The notes beneath the pieces were generated by a model. That model made no database searches. It was not told where the DNA came from and worked only from the letters and a program-made list of their open reading frames with translations. Shown one piece after another: positions 16,407 through 25,504 of a stretch of DNA of 64,000 nucleotides. Both the position numbers and the translations under genes were made by a program. Within the stretch, counting starts at the first letter, position 1, and the number at the start of each line of letters is the position of its first letter. The DNA is from an uncultured Eubacteriales bacterium (GTDB lineage Bacteria; Bacillota; Clostridia; Christensenellales; Aristaeellaceae): the NCBI GenBank assembly GCA_900316415.1, contig ONCV01000001.1, positions 226,592 through 290,591 of the forward strand. The letters are read 5' to 3'.

Positions 16407-17750
16407 ATGATTTGGCTGGATGCCCTCTTCATGCTGGAATTCTCGGGTGCGAGCTGGTCCGTCGTGCTCACGTCGGCACTGTTCCTGGCTGGATTGTGGA
16501 AGATCCTGGAAAAATCCGGGATCAAGGGCTGGTGGGCCCTGATTCCCGGCGCCCGGGAGTACATGATGGCCCGGTGCGCGGGCCGCGAGCCGGAGGGACG
16601 GGTCTACAGCCTCGTCAGCGTGCTGAATGCGGTCCTGGGCGCGGTGATGCTGTTTTTTACGGAGCAGACCGCGGACGGCGTCGTGCTGTCGCTGCTCCTG
16701 CTGCAAATCGTGCTCTGGCTGATCCTGTTTGTCTACAAGCTGCGGGTTGCGAGCGGACTGGTCCTCCTCTACGGACAGAAGAAGCGCTGGCTGTGGCTCT
16801 GGGCCTTCGACTATCTCCGCTTTATCCCTGCCCTGCTGTGGGGCTTCAGCAAGAACTACCAGCCCGAGTGGCAGGTGGAGGATCTCCGGGCGGAGATGGC
16901 CCGGCTGGCGTCCTCCGGCAGCGCCACGGTGATGGAGGAGGGGCTGACGGTGAACCTGGAGGAGCGCTCCGTCACGGAGTTCTTCCAGAAGAAGGTGCTG
17001 CTGCGGGATATTCACATGAGCATTCCCCAGGGCCATATGGTGCTGCTGCTGGGCGGCTCCGGCGCCGGGAAGACCACCTATCTGAACGCCATCAACGGGT
17101 ATGAGAAGGCGAAGGCGGAGGTGATGCTGAACGGCAGCAACATGTACACCCAGTACAAGCGCATGCAGTACGAGGTCGGCTTCGTGCCCCAGTCGGAGAT
17201 GATGCGGGGCAAGGACACCGTGCTGAATACGCTGCTGGACGCGGCGAAGCTGCGGCTGCCCAAGGATGTTTCCGCCAAACAGCGCCGGGAGCGGGTGAAC
17301 GAGGTGATGAACATCTTCGGCCTGCAGCCCGTGAAGAACAATCTGGTGGAAAAACTCTCCGGCGGCCAGAAGAAGCGTCTTTCCATCTCCATCGAATTTA
17401 TCTCCAATCCCTCGCTGTTCATTCTTGATGAACCGGACTCCGGCCTGGACGGCGTCATGGCGCGGGAACTGTTCGAACAACTGCGGAAGATTGCCGATAC
17501 CGGCAAGATCGTCATCGTCATCACGCATACGCCGGACCGGGTGATTGACCTGTTTGACGATGTGATCGTGCTGGCGAAGGATTCCGCGCGGACCGGACGG
17601 CTGGCGTATTACGGGCCCATCGAGGAGGCACGGAAGTTCTTCGGCCAGGATACGATGGAGCAGATCGTCAAGTCCGTCAACCGCACCGAGGAGGGCGGCG
17701 ACGGCCTGGCGGACGAGTTCGTGATGAAGTACGCGAAGGGGGTGGCGTAG
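16407..17750 (+). CDS. ABCG-like ABC transporter ATPase with N-terminal membrane domain
   Basis: 447 residues. Residues 1-150 contain four or so hydrophobic segments and the DUF5684-like motif GWWALIPGAREYMMARCAG. Residues 180-440 are an ABC ATPase: Walker A GGSGAGKTT (216-224), Q-loop FVPQSEMM, signature KLSGGQKKR, Walker B LFILDEPDSGLDG, and the H-loop in VIVITHTPDR. The ATPase resembles ABCG/White-type exporters. It stops one base before the ATG of the permease gene, so the two form one split exporter. Cargo is unknown; the next genes are STAS/kinase and envelope genes. Confidence 0.85.
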   Translation: MIWLDALFMLEFSGASWSVVLTSALFLAGLWKILEKSGIKGWWALIPGAREYMMARCAGREPEGRVYSLVSVLNAVLGAVMLFFTEQTADGVVLSLLLLQIVLWLILFVYKLRVASGLVLLYGQKKRWLWLWAFDYLRFIPALLWGFSKNYQPEWQVEDLRAEMARLASSGSATVMEEGLTVNLEERSVTEFFQKKVLLRDIHMSIPQGHMVLLLGGSGAGKTTYLNAINGYEKAKAEVMLNGSNMYTQYKRMQYEVGFVPQSEMMRGKDTVLNTLLDAAKLRLPKDVSAKQRRERVNEVMNIFGLQPVKNNLVEKLSGGQKKRLSISIEFISNPSLFILDEPDSGLDGVMARELFEQLRKIADTGKIVIVITHTPDRVIDLFDDVIVLAKDSARTGRLAYYGPIEEARKFFGQDTMEQIVKSVNRTEEGGDGLADEFVMKYAKGVA

Positions 17751-17751
17751 G

Positions 17752-19053
17752 ATGGAAGCCGGACGGACGAGTGAAAAAACCCGCCGGATCGCGATCCGTC
17801 ACCGGGGCCGCGGTGCGCAGGTTTCGATTTACCTGGGAAAGATGCTGCGGATGTTCATCTACCAGAACGACTGGAAGGTGATCCCCATGTCCGCGCTGAT
17901 CGCCGGCCTGGTGGCCATGGTGGTTCGCAAGCGGTTCTTTATCAACATGGAGGGGACCCTGATGGGCGCCTTCGCCCTGGTATGCGTTTGCATCTGGAAT
18001 GGATGCTTCAACTCCATCCAGGTCATCTGCCGGGAGCGGGATGTGATCAAGCGGGAGCATCGCTCCGGTATGCATATCTCCTCCTATATCTTCTCCCACA
18101 TGGTGTATCAGGCCCTGCTCTGCCTGGCCCAGACGGCGGTGACGCTGTTTGTGTCCGCCTCCGTGGGGGTCCAGTATCCCAGCGAGGGACTGGTGACGCC
18201 GCTGTTCATGGTGGACTTCGCCATTTCCCTGTTCCTCATCACCTATGCCGCGGACATGATGAGCCTGTGGGTGTCCACGCTGGCGAAGACCACGACCGCG
18301 GCCATGACCATCATGCCCTTCGTGCTGATTTTTCAGCTGGTGTTCTCCGGCGGCATGCTGACGCTGCCGGAATGGTCGAAGACACTGACCAAATTCACCA
18401 TTTCCAACCCCGGCCTGAAGGTGCTCGCCGCCCAGGCCGACACCAACAATAAGCCTTACGCGACGATTTCCAGCATGATCGCCAGGATGCGGGACAGCGA
18501 AATCGGCGGGACCGTGACGGTGGGCCAGGTGCTGGACGTCATCACCCGGGACGATAACCCCGTCATCGCCGACCTGCGCGGCCGGAAGGTGGGGAAAAAC
18601 ACGACGGTGGGCGAGCTGAAGGAGATGCTGGACCAGTCCGCTTCCTTTGCCGCTCTCCGGCAGAAGGAACTGGTGGACGGCGTTACGCTGGACAACCTGC
18701 TGAATGTTCTTCACGCGGATGACCTGGTGAAGCAGTTTGCTGACGTGAAGATTGACGCGGAATTCACCGTGGGACAGCTGGTGGATTTGGCGGCCGAAAT
18801 CCCAGATGTGCAGGCAAACCGGGACCGGGAGATCACCGTGAAAACCACCGTGGGCCGGCTGATGGACATCGTGGGGGAGGACCGGGTGAAGACCTTCCTG
18901 GAGGAAAAGGCCGCGGCGGTCAGCTATGTGGAGGACTATGAATACCGGATGGACAACGTGATCGGATACTGGATGAATCTGATTCTCTTCGTCCTGGCCT
19001 TCGCCGCCCTCGCGACCATCACGCTCGAGTTTATCGACAAGGACAAGCGCTGA
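17752..19053 (+). CDS. ABC-2 type permease with five TVG repeats in its large loop
   Basis: 433 residues. Five membrane helices lie in residues 43-205 and one at 403-425. The intervening loop (about 205-400) contains five copies of a T-[VL]-[GD]-x-L-x-[DEN] unit, starting at about 254, 283, 310, 337 and 364 (period 27-29). In ABCG-type permeases the loop between helices 5 and 6 is outside the cell, so the repeats probably face outward. I know of no family with this insert. It is partner to the ATPase just upstream (1-bp gap). Start ATG 17752. Confidence 0.8.
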   Translation: MEAGRTSEKTRRIAIRHRGRGAQVSIYLGKMLRMFIYQNDWKVIPMSALIAGLVAMVVRKRFFINMEGTLMGAFALVCVCIWNGCFNSIQVICRERDVIKREHRSGMHISSYIFSHMVYQALLCLAQTAVTLFVSASVGVQYPSEGLVTPLFMVDFAISLFLITYAADMMSLWVSTLAKTTTAAMTIMPFVLIFQLVFSGGMLTLPEWSKTLTKFTISNPGLKVLAAQADTNNKPYATISSMIARMRDSEIGGTVTVGQVLDVITRDDNPVIADLRGRKVGKNTTVGELKEMLDQSASFAALRQKELVDGVTLDNLLNVLHADDLVKQFADVKIDAEFTVGQLVDLAAEIPDVQANRDREITVKTTVGRLMDIVGEDRVKTFLEEKAAAVSYVEDYEYRMDNVIGYWMNLILFVLAFAALATITLEFIDKDKR

Positions 19054-19125
19054 CCGGCTGCCGGCAAAAGCACGCCGGGAGGAAGATTTTTTTACAAAAT
19101 GTTTACAAAAAGTGCTTTCAGAAGG

Positions 19126-19155
19126 TTGGCAGGAAGGAAATATCTGTGATATAAT
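19126..19155 (+). promoter_or_regulatory. promoter of the STAS-kinase genes
   Basis: TTGGCA (19126-19131), 18-bp spacer, extended TGATATAAT (-10 at 19150-19155). The transcript would have a leader of about 120 nt before the ATG at 19285. Confidence 0.75.
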
Positions 19156-19284
19156 GCCCTTTGATATAGGTCTGCTGCGTCTTTTCCGGCGAATCTGAGA
19201 AGGGAAGGACGTTCCGCCGGATCCGGAATCGCCGGGTGTTTCCGCGCGCGGGCTGTGGATCAGAGAACAACAGGAGGAAAAAAG

Positions 19285-19584
19285 ATGCTGAACATTACGA
19301 AGAAAACCGAAAACGGAAAACTGACGCTGGCGCTGGAAGGCCGCCTGGATACAGTGACTGCTCCGGAACTGGAGAAGGAAGTGAAGGAGAGCCTGGACGG
19401 CGTGAACGAGCTGGAGATGGACTGCAGCAAGCTGGACTACATTTCATCCGCCGGGCTGCGCGTGCTTCTGTCCGCCCATAAGGTCATGACCTCCAAGGGC
19501 GGCATGAAGGTGACCCATGTGAACGAGATCGTGGCGGAAGTGTTCGATGTGACCGGCTTCGCCGATATCCTGAACATTGAGTGA
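19285..19584 (+). CDS. STAS-domain anti-sigma-factor antagonist-like protein
   Basis: 99 residues, a single STAS fold. LEMDCSKLDYISSAGLRVLLSAHKVM contains the conserved Ser-Ser-Ala-Gly loop whose serine is phosphorylated in SpoIIAA/RsbV. MKVTHVNEIVAEVFDVTGFADILNIE is the usual C-terminus. It should bind a HATPase-type kinase or anti-sigma partner; the next gene is a candidate. ATG 19285 follows AGGAGG, and an upstream in-frame ATG at 19255 does not. No sigma factor is in the window, so the output of this switch is unknown. Confidence 0.9.
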   Translation: MLNITKKTENGKLTLALEGRLDTVTAPELEKEVKESLDGVNELEMDCSKLDYISSAGLRVLLSAHKVMTSKGGMKVTHVNEIVAEVFDVTGFADILNIE

Positions 19585-19605
19585 CGCCGGATTGGGAGAG
19601 AATGC

Positions 19606-20199
19606 ATGAAAACGGATGTGATTGTGGTTTCCAGCAGCGGGAAACAGATGGAGCAGGCGCTGGAGCAGGCGGAGAAGGTTGCTTCCTACAAGGGCCTGAG
19701 CCCCCGGGGCACGCTGCATCTGCGGCTGCTGGCGGAAGAGATGATGGGCATGGTTCGCTCCATCACCGGCGAGAAGGAAGGCCAGTTCTGGATCGAGGAT
19801 GAGGACGGCGTGTTCCAGCTGCATCTGCGGGTGAATACCCTAATGACGATGGACAAGCGGGATCAGCTGCTCTCCGCGTCCACGAGCGGAAAGAACGAGG
19901 CGGCCCGCGGGCTGATGGGCCGGCTGCGCGACTTCTTTGAGCAGGGCAGCGGCATGCAGCATGTTCCCTTCTACTATTCCGAGATGCCCGGGGAATTCTC
20001 CGGCAGCGCGCTGGACTGGGAATGGTCCATGGCCTCCTATCAGAACGCCCTGAGTCAATGGACGGATACCGACGAGCAGGCCCGGGAGATGTGGGATGAG
20101 CTCGAGAAATCCGTTGTGACGCATGTGGCGGACGATGTGAAGGTCGCCATCCGGGGAGACTGGGTGGAGATGACCATTATCAAGAAAATCAGCGAGTGA
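19606..20199 (+). CDS. degenerate HATPase/RsbW-like partner protein
   Basis: 197 residues. The early segment LHLRLLAEEMMGMVRSITG lines up with the N-box helix of RsbW-type serine kinases, but the usual Asn is missing. No clear D-x-G-x-G ATP-lid box is visible either. The last strands (VKVAIRGDWVEMTIIKKI) fit the fold's C-terminal sheet. It starts 21 bp after the STAS gene, typical of antagonist/kinase pairs. I infer a partner-switch protein that may have lost or altered its kinase activity. A different fold cannot be excluded. Confidence 0.55.
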   Translation: MKTDVIVVSSSGKQMEQALEQAEKVASYKGLSPRGTLHLRLLAEEMMGMVRSITGEKEGQFWIEDEDGVFQLHLRVNTLMTMDKRDQLLSASTSGKNEAARGLMGRLRDFFEQGSGMQHVPFYYSEMPGEFSGSALDWEWSMASYQNALSQWTDTDEQAREMWDELEKSVVTHVADDVKVAIRGDWVEMTIIKKISE

Positions 20200-20279
20200 T
20201 TTGCAGAAGGAAGGGATCCGGCCTGGAAACAGAGCCGGGTCCCTTTCAAACAATCACGTCATATAAGGAGGTTTGTGGC

Positions 20280-22073
20280 ATGAAGAGAGGATTCCTTCTT
20301 CTGCTCGCGCTTTGCCTGCTGGGGCTGGGGATGGCCTCGGCGGAGGGAAGCGAAGCGGTCACGCTGGAAGTGAACACCGCGAAGCTTCCGGTTTACGAAG
20401 CGGGGGACCCGTATCTGGAGGGTCTGACGTCCGGTGAAACCGACCTTCCGGTGCTGGTGCTGCCGGTGAAGAAAAGCCTGCAGATCCAGGTCAGCGTGCA
20501 GCCGAAGAGCGTGAAGAATAAAAAGGTGACCCTGACGGCGGAGAATGGGGATCTGGTTCAGATCAAGGGGAACAGCGTGACCGGCCTGCAGCCCGGGGAA
20601 ACCGTGCTGACCATTGCCAGCCAGGAGGATCCTTCCGCGCTGGCGCAGTACCGCGTCGCGGTGATCCAGCAGGTCACCCGGGTGACGCTGACGTCCCCGG
20701 CGAAGAGTGTCGCGGTGGGGGAAACCCTGCAGCTGACGGCCGCCTTCCAGCCGGAGAACGCCACCCGCCCGCAGGTTACCTGGACCTCCGGGGATGAGCG
20801 GATTGCCACGGTGGACGCGGAAGGCCGCGTCACCGGCGTGAAGCGGGGAACGGCCCGCATCATCGCCACGGCGATCGACGGCAGCGGCGTGCGGACCAAT
20901 ATCAGCCTGCAGGTCGCCCAGGGAGCGGAGCAGATCACGCTGGACCGCGGCGAGGTGACCGTGGACGTGAAGCGCAACGCGGTGCTGAAGGCGACGGTGC
21001 TGCCGAAGGATACCAATGACAAAAAGGTGATCTGGAGCTCCAGCGACGAGAGCGTGGCCACGGTGAACAATCAGGGCCGCGTCACCGGCGTCAGCCTGGG
21101 AGAATGCGAAATCATCTGCACCAGCGCGTCCAGCGGCAGCGTGGAGGCCCGGGCGACGGTGCATGTTCAGCAGCCCGTTCAGAAAATCGTCTTCGGCGAG
21201 GCGCCGGCGGTCTTCGTGAACGAGTCCGCGCAGCTGACCTGGCAGGTGGAGCCCGCCAACGCCAGCAATCCCGTTCTGACCCTGACCTCCGGAAACCCGA
21301 AGGTGGTGACCGTCAGCGAGGACGGCACCGTGACGGGCGTGAAGACGGGCGAGGCCTGGGTGAACGCCGTGACGACGGACGGTTCCAACCGGAAGGCCCG
21401 GGTGAAGGTGAAGGTCGGCGCCCATGTGGACGGCGTCCAGATGAAGCGCAGCATCGCGTACATCGATCTGGGCACCAGCTCCACCACCGCGGCGGTGATC
21501 AGTCCGAAGGGAGCCACCAACACGAACATGACCTGGGAGATCGCGGATCCCTCCATCGCCGAAGCGACGCCCGTCCGGAAACAGCCCTGGCGCGTGAGCA
21601 TCAAGGGCCTCAGCCCGGGACAGACCGTTCTGACCGGCACCACGGAGGACGGCGGATACCAGGCCAGCATGACCGTGAATGTCGGCAACTATGAGAAGTC
21701 CCTGGAGCTGGTGCGGAATCACACCTACGTGGATTACGGGAACGGCGGAGTCGGGATCCGGGTGCGGAATGTGAGCGATCTGCGGATCACCAGCGTCACC
21801 GCCAAGGTGACCGTCACGGACGCGAACGGGGATCCGGTTCCCTGCAACAGCAAGGACGGCAGCAGCACCTTTACGGTGGTCTACCGGGGAACGCTGCAGC
21901 CCGGCGACACGTCCCAGGACGGAAAATGGAAATACGTGGACTTCCAGACGCCGGAGGCTCTGAACGTGGCGCAGTATGAGGTCCGCGTGACCGAATTCCA
22001 GATTGACAATGACTGGGTGAAAACCATCCGGCAGAAGAATCAGCCCTCGATGAAGATCCCGGTGCATCAATAA
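20280..22073 (+). CDS. secreted multi-domain Big_2 protein
   Basis: 597 residues. Signal peptide MKRGFLLLLALCLLGLGMASA (1 to about 21), then an Ig-like N-terminal domain and about four to five Big_2 units with the cores VTWTSGDERIATVDAEG, VIWSSSDESVATVNNQG, LTLTSGNPKVVTVSEDG and MTWEIADPSIAEA. A final beta-rich domain (residues 480-597) resembles the FxLYD/DUF-type C-terminal domains of surface proteins. No LPXTG or membrane anchor is seen, so it is probably released or wall-associated. ATG 20280 follows AAGGAGG. The next secreted gene starts 27 bp downstream. Confidence 0.85.
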   Translation: MKRGFLLLLALCLLGLGMASAEGSEAVTLEVNTAKLPVYEAGDPYLEGLTSGETDLPVLVLPVKKSLQIQVSVQPKSVKNKKVTLTAENGDLVQIKGNSVTGLQPGETVLTIASQEDPSALAQYRVAVIQQVTRVTLTSPAKSVAVGETLQLTAAFQPENATRPQVTWTSGDERIATVDAEGRVTGVKRGTARIIATAIDGSGVRTNISLQVAQGAEQITLDRGEVTVDVKRNAVLKATVLPKDTNDKKVIWSSSDESVATVNNQGRVTGVSLGECEIICTSASSGSVEARATVHVQQPVQKIVFGEAPAVFVNESAQLTWQVEPANASNPVLTLTSGNPKVVTVSEDGTVTGVKTGEAWVNAVTTDGSNRKARVKVKVGAHVDGVQMKRSIAYIDLGTSSTTAAVISPKGATNTNMTWEIADPSIAEATPVRKQPWRVSIKGLSPGQTVLTGTTEDGGYQASMTVNVGNYEKSLELVRNHTYVDYGNGGVGIRVRNVSDLRITSVTAKVTVTDANGDPVPCNSKDGSSTFTVVYRGTLQPGDTSQDGKWKYVDFQTPEALNVAQYEVRVTEFQIDNDWVKTIRQKNQPSMKIPVHQ

Positions 22074-22099
22074 GCTATGACGAGAAGGAGGCTACTCAG

Positions 22100-23347
22100 A
22101 TGAAGAAAAAGCTACTTTCCCTGCTTCTGGCGATCGCCCTGGTGCTGAGTGCGGCTCCGGCCGCCCTGGCGGAGGGAATCGCGGAGGATCTCATTTCCGA
22201 GGATCCCTTTGAGGAAATCTGCCAGGAATTCGACTCGGCGAAGAATGTGGAAGCCTATCCGATCGAGGTGCACCCGACCCGCGTCAGCGGCTGGGCGGAG
22301 CTCCTGTGGGCGCCCACGGAGTGGTCCCCCGTCATGGCCACCTACGCGGGCCGGCAGCCCCTGACCGTGTTGAAGGAAACCGACAACTGGCTGATGGCCC
22401 GGGACGAGGAAACCGGCGATATCGGATACATCCGGAAGGTATACACCGCCGCGCCTGCCCCGCAGGAGGAAACGGAGTCCACGGTGACCGTGGCGGCGGA
22501 CGGCAAGGTGATTCTCGGCGCGGTCAGCACCAATGGCGCGTTCACGCTGCAGGGCCGGATTCCGGAAGGATACACGGTTCAGCCCATCCGCTCCCTGAAG
22601 GATCTGATGGTGGCGGGGCTGGTTTCCGAAGATCCGGAGAAGCCCTACATCCAGGTGTCCGTCGCCTTCGATGAGAGGTACGCGCAGGTGGAACGGCTCA
22701 ACGATCTGGACGAGCAGGGCCTGGCGATTCTGGAGAAAACCTTCACGGACATGGATCCGACGGTCAGCATCTCCTTCGGGGATACCGGGCTGGGAACCCG
22801 CCTGATGATCGCGGAGCAGAACGACGGGGACATGGACTATCTGGATATCCTGACCATCTACAAGGGATATTTCGTGGAATTCGTCATGGCGCCGTCGGAG
22901 ACGGCGACCGTACGGACCCTGCAGGAGGAGTGGAAGGAGCAGGCCATTGAATTCCTGACGGAGATGGATTTCGTGCCCGCGGAAGACACCGCGGCCTTGA
23001 AGGAAATGGCCGGAACGCCCCAGAGCGCCAGCCTGCTCTCCTATGACGCGGAGCGGGATGCCGTGGAAGCGGAAATCGTCCGGGGAACCGATCTGGACAC
23101 GGACGATCCGAAATGGGAAACGCTGGCGATGCTGACCCTGAAGCTGACGGAGGACACGGTGTTCCTTGAGGACGTGGATCCGGAATCCGGGGAAATCCTG
23201 GATCAGCCCACCTCCCATACTGCCGCGGAATTCCGGGAAATCCTGGCGGGAGGCACGGAAGATTATTCGCTGGCCAACATGCTGGTGACCTTCGACGAGC
23301 AGGGAAACCTGACGCAGGTGGAGCGGATCTATACGCCCTGGCAGTAA
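22100..23347 (+). CDS. secreted protein with SH3-like domain, function unknown
   Basis: 415 residues with a clear signal peptide (MKKKLLSLLLAIALVLSAAPAALA cleaves near 24). Residues 50-115 look like a bacterial SH3 domain (AGRQPLTVLKETDNWLMARD then GDIGYIRKVY). The rest is a soluble alpha/beta domain (about 130-415) that I do not recognise; it is rich in acidic residues and contains TVSISFGDTGLGTRLMIAEQN. It lies between a Big_2 protein and a phosphodiester glycosidase, so an envelope role is likely. Start ATG 22100 follows AAGGAGG. It ends before a new promoter. Confidence 0.75.
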   Translation: MKKKLLSLLLAIALVLSAAPAALAEGIAEDLISEDPFEEICQEFDSAKNVEAYPIEVHPTRVSGWAELLWAPTEWSPVMATYAGRQPLTVLKETDNWLMARDEETGDIGYIRKVYTAAPAPQEETESTVTVAADGKVILGAVSTNGAFTLQGRIPEGYTVQPIRSLKDLMVAGLVSEDPEKPYIQVSVAFDERYAQVERLNDLDEQGLAILEKTFTDMDPTVSISFGDTGLGTRLMIAEQNDGDMDYLDILTIYKGYFVEFVMAPSETATVRTLQEEWKEQAIEFLTEMDFVPAEDTAALKEMAGTPQSASLLSYDAERDAVEAEIVRGTDLDTDDPKWETLAMLTLKLTEDTVFLEDVDPESGEILDQPTSHTAAEFREILAGGTEDYSLANMLVTFDEQGNLTQVERIYTPWQ

Positions 23348-23418
23348 GCGGTGCGGCCGCTGCTTCCCCGGATCGGGCGATCCGGCCGGGGGAGGGCTTC
23401 CGCTTCCGGAAAATCGGT

Positions 23419-23447
23419 TTGACAGGGGGAGCCTTTCCCTGTATACT
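23419..23447 (+). promoter_or_regulatory. strong promoter of the envelope operon
   Basis: Perfect TTGACA (23419-23424), 17-bp spacer, TATACT (23442-23447). The predicted transcript starts at or inside a 10-bp hairpin. Confidence 0.85.
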
Positions 23448-23450
23448 TTT

Positions 23451-23475
23451 CGCGTTCGGACTGGTTCCGAACGCG
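23451..23475 (+). other. 5'-terminal hairpin of the envelope operon mRNA
   Basis: CGCGTTCGGA and TCCGAACGCG are perfectly complementary with a 5-nt loop. The hairpin starts 4 bp after the -10 box, so it would form the very 5' end of the mRNA. Such structures can protect mRNA from 5'-end decay, or the palindrome may be an operator. Confidence 0.5.
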
Positions 23476-23536
23476 TATTTTGGTTTACCCATCCGGCGGA
23501 AACCGGGAAGGGATCAGAGACGGGGAGGAAACGGGG

Positions 23537-24475
23537 ATGTTCCGGAAAATCATGAAGCGCTGCGGGATTCTGGGCATGCTGTGCGCCCTGCTGGGCGGAA
23601 TGCCGGGGGCCGCGGGAGCGGAGATTCAGCCCATTCCGCTGGATATGAAGGAGCACGGCACTGCGCCGAAGGCGGAGGGATGGCTGACCCCCAACGCGGA
23701 GTATCAGGACGAGTCCATTCATGCGACCCTGTACGAAAAGAAAAAGCACAAGGCGAAATCCAGCGACGGCCCGACCACGATTCACTGGGTGGTGATCGAA
23801 GTGAGCGATTCCTCCCAGATCCGTACCGTGCTGAGCTACGACAGCTATGAGGACAAGAACAGCGCGGAGGCGCCGGAGATGGTCCGGTACCTGAACCCGG
23901 TGGTGGCTCTGAACGACGACTATGTGAAGATGTCCAACTACAAGGGATACGTGATGCGCCAGGGTGTATTCTGCAATGACAACCTGGACGAATGGGGAGA
24001 GGATCTGAAGCAGGACGTGCTGATCATCGATGATCAGGGCGATTTCTCCGTGGTGCAGAAGGCCTCCTCGGCGGATGTGGAGAGCTTCGTGGGAGACCTG
24101 GACGCCCAGGGAAAGAAGCCGGTCAATATCTTTACTTTCGGCCCCGCGCTGGTGCTCAACGGCGAGGCGCAGACCATCCTTCGCTCCGACAGCACCCACG
24201 CGGTGAACATCTCCGCGGCCCGGACGGCGATCTGCCAGCTGGACCATCTGAAATACGCGGTGTTCGCGGTGGACGGCGTGACGGGCGTGGGCATGAACTG
24301 TCAGGAGCTGGCGAATTTCATCGTGCAGCAGTTCCCGGAATGCCGGGTGGCCTATAATCTGGACGGCGGAGGATCCTCCCGGCTCTTTATGGGCACCAAG
24401 AAGGTGAACAGCGCCAAGGGACGCCGGGAAATTTACGGCATGATCTATTTTGCTTCTGCGGCGGCGGAGGAATAA
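23537..24475 (+). CDS. secreted phosphodiester glycosidase-family protein (NAGPA domain)
   Basis: 312 residues with a signal peptide (MFRKIMKRCGILGMLCALLGGMPGAAGA). The domain matches the NAGPA/DUF2233 fold: the strand after VVALNDDYV, then the conserved VDGVTGVGMNCQELANFI and NLDGGGSSRLF loops near the C-terminus. Relatives uncap phosphodiester-linked sugars, and the bacterial members probably trim wall polymers or exopolysaccharide. ATG 23537 follows GGGAGG. Its stop TAA is immediately followed by the ATG of the Lgt-like gene. Confidence 0.85.
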   Translation: MFRKIMKRCGILGMLCALLGGMPGAAGAEIQPIPLDMKEHGTAPKAEGWLTPNAEYQDESIHATLYEKKKHKAKSSDGPTTIHWVVIEVSDSSQIRTVLSYDSYEDKNSAEAPEMVRYLNPVVALNDDYVKMSNYKGYVMRQGVFCNDNLDEWGEDLKQDVLIIDDQGDFSVVQKASSADVESFVGDLDAQGKKPVNIFTFGPALVLNGEAQTILRSDSTHAVNISAARTAICQLDHLKYAVFAVDGVTGVGMNCQELANFIVQQFPECRVAYNLDGGGSSRLFMGTKKVNSAKGRREIYGMIYFASAAAEE

Positions 24476-25504
24476 ATGCGGATGGACGCTATCTATCTCC
24501 TGATCGTTTTTTCGGGATACCTGCTGGCGCTGGCCCTGCTGCCGGCGCGGGCGAAGCGGGCGGGGGTGCCGGTCAGGACGGCGCTGCTGTTCGGCGCGGC
24601 CGCCCTCCCCCTGGGAGTGATTTTTGCCCGGGGCTGCTACTGGCTGTGCTCGCTGGATCTGCTGAAGCAGTCGGACCGCAGCTTCTGGGATTTCCTGGAC
24701 GGGGGATACATGCTCTATGGCGCGGCGCTGGGCGGCATCGCGGCGGGGCTGCTGGTCTGCCGCGGCACGGGGACTTCCCTGGCCCGCCTGGCGGACGCGG
24801 CGGCGGTTTCCGCCGCGCTGATGATCGCCGTATGCCGGTTTGCCGAATATCGGACGGGCATGGGCTTCGGCGTCGGCGTCTACGAATGGTTCGACCCGGA
24901 GGCGGAATGGAGCATGATCGCCTGGGAGGAGCCGGAACTTCTGTGCCGGTTCCCGTTCGCGGTGCAGAATTATTACGGCTCCTGGCGCTTCGCCATCAAC
25001 CTCTGGGAGGGCCTGGCGGCGGGCATCCTCCTGATCGTGCTGCTGCGCATGAAAAAGCGGCAGGCGGGCGGCGAGGCAACGCTGCTCCTGTTCCTGTACG
25101 CGGTTTGCCAGATTGTGCTGGAATCCATGCGGCGGGACGAGGTGGTTCGCTGGAGCTTTGTGCGGGTGAGCCAGCTGCTGAGCGCCCTGATCGTGCTGGG
25201 CGTGCTGATTTTCTGCTGGAGCAGGCAGCCCGCGGAACTCCGGAAGGGGAAGGAACTGGCCGGGCGAACCGCCGGGCTGATCCTGCTGGCCGGGATCATG
25301 ATGCTGATGGAATTTGTGCTGGACCAGAAGATCGGATTCCTGCTGTGGATCCGCGCGGATCTGTCCTATCTGATCGACGCGGCCTGCTGCGCGGGGATGA
25401 TCGCGCTGGTGATCCCTCTCTGGCGGAAGGCCTTCCCGGAGGAAGCCGGAGAGAAAGGGAGGTGCGGAGATGCCGGGCAGAGAGCGGACAAGGGCCGGGG
25501 ATGA
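24476..25504 (+). CDS. divergent Lgt-like membrane protein
   Basis: 342 residues with seven to eight membrane segments. It resembles prolipoprotein diacylglyceryl transferase in layout: GGYMLYGAALGG (early loop), CRFAEYRTGMGFG where Lgt has the G-R-x-G-N-F-x-N-G-E box, and ESMRRDEVVRW where Lgt has the second essential Arg. The Asn and first Gly of the signature are replaced, so activity is doubtful; it may be a paralogue with another lipid substrate. It directly abuts the glycosidase stop and overlaps the PBP gene by 35 bp, so all three are translated from one mRNA. Confidence 0.7.
   Translation: MRMDAIYLLIVFSGYLLALALLPARAKRAGVPVRTALLFGAAALPLGVIFARGCYWLCSLDLLKQSDRSFWDFLDGGYMLYGAALGGIAAGLLVCRGTGTSLARLADAAAVSAALMIAVCRFAEYRTGMGFGVGVYEWFDPEAEWSMIAWEEPELLCRFPFAVQNYYGSWRFAINLWEGLAAGILLIVLLRMKKRQAGGEATLLLFLYAVCQIVLESMRRDEVVRWSFVRVSQLLSALIVLGVLIFCWSRQPAELRKGKELAGRTAGLILLAGIMMLMEFVLDQKIGFLLWIRADLSYLIDAACCAGMIALVIPLWRKAFPEEAGEKGRCGDAGQRADKGRG

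Noticed and set aside
10671..22073. The two Big_2 proteins as a recent gene duplication
   Set aside because: Base composition, domain number and C-terminal domains differ; they share only the common Big_2 fold.
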